The position numbers and the translations under genes are program-made. The notes under the pieces were generated by a model. That model was not told where the DNA came from. It saw only the letters and a program-made list of their open reading frames with translations, and made no database searches. A stretch of DNA of 6,771 nt. Origin: Parvularcula sp. GTDB lineage: Bacteria; Pseudomonadota; Alphaproteobacteria; Caulobacterales; Parvularculaceae. The stretch lies in the NCBI GenBank assembly GCA_003506635.1, contig DNZB01000256.1, positions 1 through 6,771 on the forward strand. Direction: 5' to 3'. Each line of letters begins with the position of its first letter. Position 1 is the first letter of the stretch. Shown piece by piece: positions 6,182-6,771 of the stretch.

Positions 6182-6771
6182 ATGGCCTTCGACGCCGAAG
6201 AACGCGAAAGCATGGAATTCGACGTCGTGATCGTCGGGGCGGGTCCGGCGGGTCTATCGGCGGCGATCAGGCTCAAACAGCGCGCGGCCGCGGAAGGGGC
6301 GGACCTTAGCGTCGTCGTCGTCGAAAAGGGCTCGGAGGTCGGCGCGCATATCCTTTCTGGCGCGGTCCTTGATCCGGCGGGCCTTGACGCGCTGATGCCC
6401 GACTGGCGCACGCGCGAGGGCGCGCCGGTCGACACGCCCGTCGTCTCGGAAAGCTTCAAGATTTTCGGCCCCTCCGGCTCCGTGCCGCTTCCCGTCTTCG
6501 CGATGCCGCCGATGGTCAAGAACCACGGCAATTACATCGTCTCGATGGGGAATGTCTGCCGTTGGCTGGCGAAGGAGGCTGAAAGCCTCGGCGTCGAGAT
6601 TTATCCCGGCATGGCGGCGTCAAAGCCGCTTTGGCGCGCGGACGGGGCGCTGCGCGGCGTCGTCGTCGGCGAGGTCGGAATCGGCAAGGACGGCGCGAAG
6701 ACCGACCATTACCAGCCCGGCATGGAGCTTTGCGGGAAATATGTGCTGATCGCCGAAGGCGCGCGCGGCTC
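6182..6771 (+). CDS. Electron transfer flavoprotein-ubiquinone oxidoreductase (N-terminal part, cut by the window edge)
   Basis: ETF-QO passes electrons from reduced electron transfer flavoprotein, fed by fatty-acid and amino-acid dehydrogenases, to ubiquinone at the inner membrane, using FAD and a 4Fe-4S cluster. The 196 complete codons visible cover the FAD-binding start: EFDVVIVGAGPAGLSAAIRL with the dinucleotide-binding GAGPAG at 19-24, EKGSEVGAHILSGAVLDP (48-65), NHGNYIVSMGNVCRWLA (114-130), GVEIYPGMAA (137-146), and the GIGKDG..Y.PGMEL.GKYVLIAEGARG stretch at 166-196. These match ETF-QO closely, and better than the related FixC or geranylgeranyl reductases. The full protein is normally about 550 residues, so the cluster-binding C-terminus lies beyond the window. 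ATG 6182 has AGGAG (6172-6176) 5 nt upstream; the second Met (residue 11) is less well placed. No ETF subunit gene is visible here. Confidence 0.96.
   Translation, partial: MAFDAEERESMEFDVVIVGAGPAGLSAAIRLKQRAAAEGADLSVVVVEKGSEVGAHILSGAVLDPAGLDALMPDWRTREGAPVDTPVVSESFKIFGPSGSVPLPVFAMPPMVKNHGNYIVSMGNVCRWLAKEAESLGVEIYPGMAASKPLWRADGALRGVVVGEVGIGKDGAKTDHYQPGMELCGKYVLIAEGARG

Noticed and set aside
6142..6531. A minus-strand 129-codon frame opposite the start of ETF-QO
   Set aside because: Antisense to a strongly conserved FAD-binding domain and without any domain of its own.
1..6771. Search for CRISPR arrays, insertion sequences, integrase genes, tRNAs and long direct repeats
   Set aside because: By reading both strands I saw no repeated spacing unit, transposase or integrase motifs, terminal inverted repeats or tRNA-like cloverleaf; only short GC-rich repeats expected from composition.

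Overview
This window is a compact, GC-rich stretch of bacterial chromosome carrying housekeeping genes. It most likely comes from an alphaproteobacterium. The reasons are the divergent pair tlpA / argH with a tiny lipoprotein gene (lptM type) directly behind argH, the Slt-like transglycosylase, the alphaproteobacterial form of a family-4 uracil-DNA glycosylase (WRPPGNR in place of CRPPGNR), and an ETF-ubiquinone oxidoreductase. The genus cannot be fixed from the sequence alone. I found no mobile element, tRNA, rRNA, CRISPR array or prophage gene, and no clear sign of recent gene transfer.

Layout from left to right. (1) Positions 1-2119, minus strand: argH (arginine biosynthesis, last step) is followed by a 37-codon lipoprotein gene whose TTG start overlaps the argH stop. 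After 144 bp comes a DUF374-type acyltransferase that runs off the left edge. (2) Positions 2149-2769, plus strand: a membrane-anchored TlpA-like thioredoxin. It diverges from argH with only 29 bp between the start codons and faces slt across a 42-bp convergent gap. (3) Positions 2812-6055, minus strand: three closely spaced genes in the order yhhN-like membrane protein, family-4 uracil-DNA glycosylase, soluble lytic transglycosylase, probably one transcription unit. (4) Positions 6182-6771, plus strand: the N-terminal third of ETF-QO, diverging from the yhhN-like gene across 126 bp.

Functionally, several products act at the cell envelope: the LptM-like lipoprotein (LPS transport assembly in the characterised enterobacterial case), the DUF374 acyltransferase, the periplasmic thioredoxin, the peptidoglycan lytic transglycosylase and the YhhN membrane protein. 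ArgH, UDG and ETF-QO serve arginine synthesis, base-excision repair and electron entry into the quinone pool. No single pathway ties the window together, and I see no undescribed system.

The points most worth a second look are the small TTG-started lipoprotein gene, the UDG that keeps only two of the four usual iron-sulphur cysteines, the use of TTG as the best-supported start in three of the eight genes, and the back-to-back ribosome binding sites between argH and tlpA. Every gap between genes is shorter than 150 bp.
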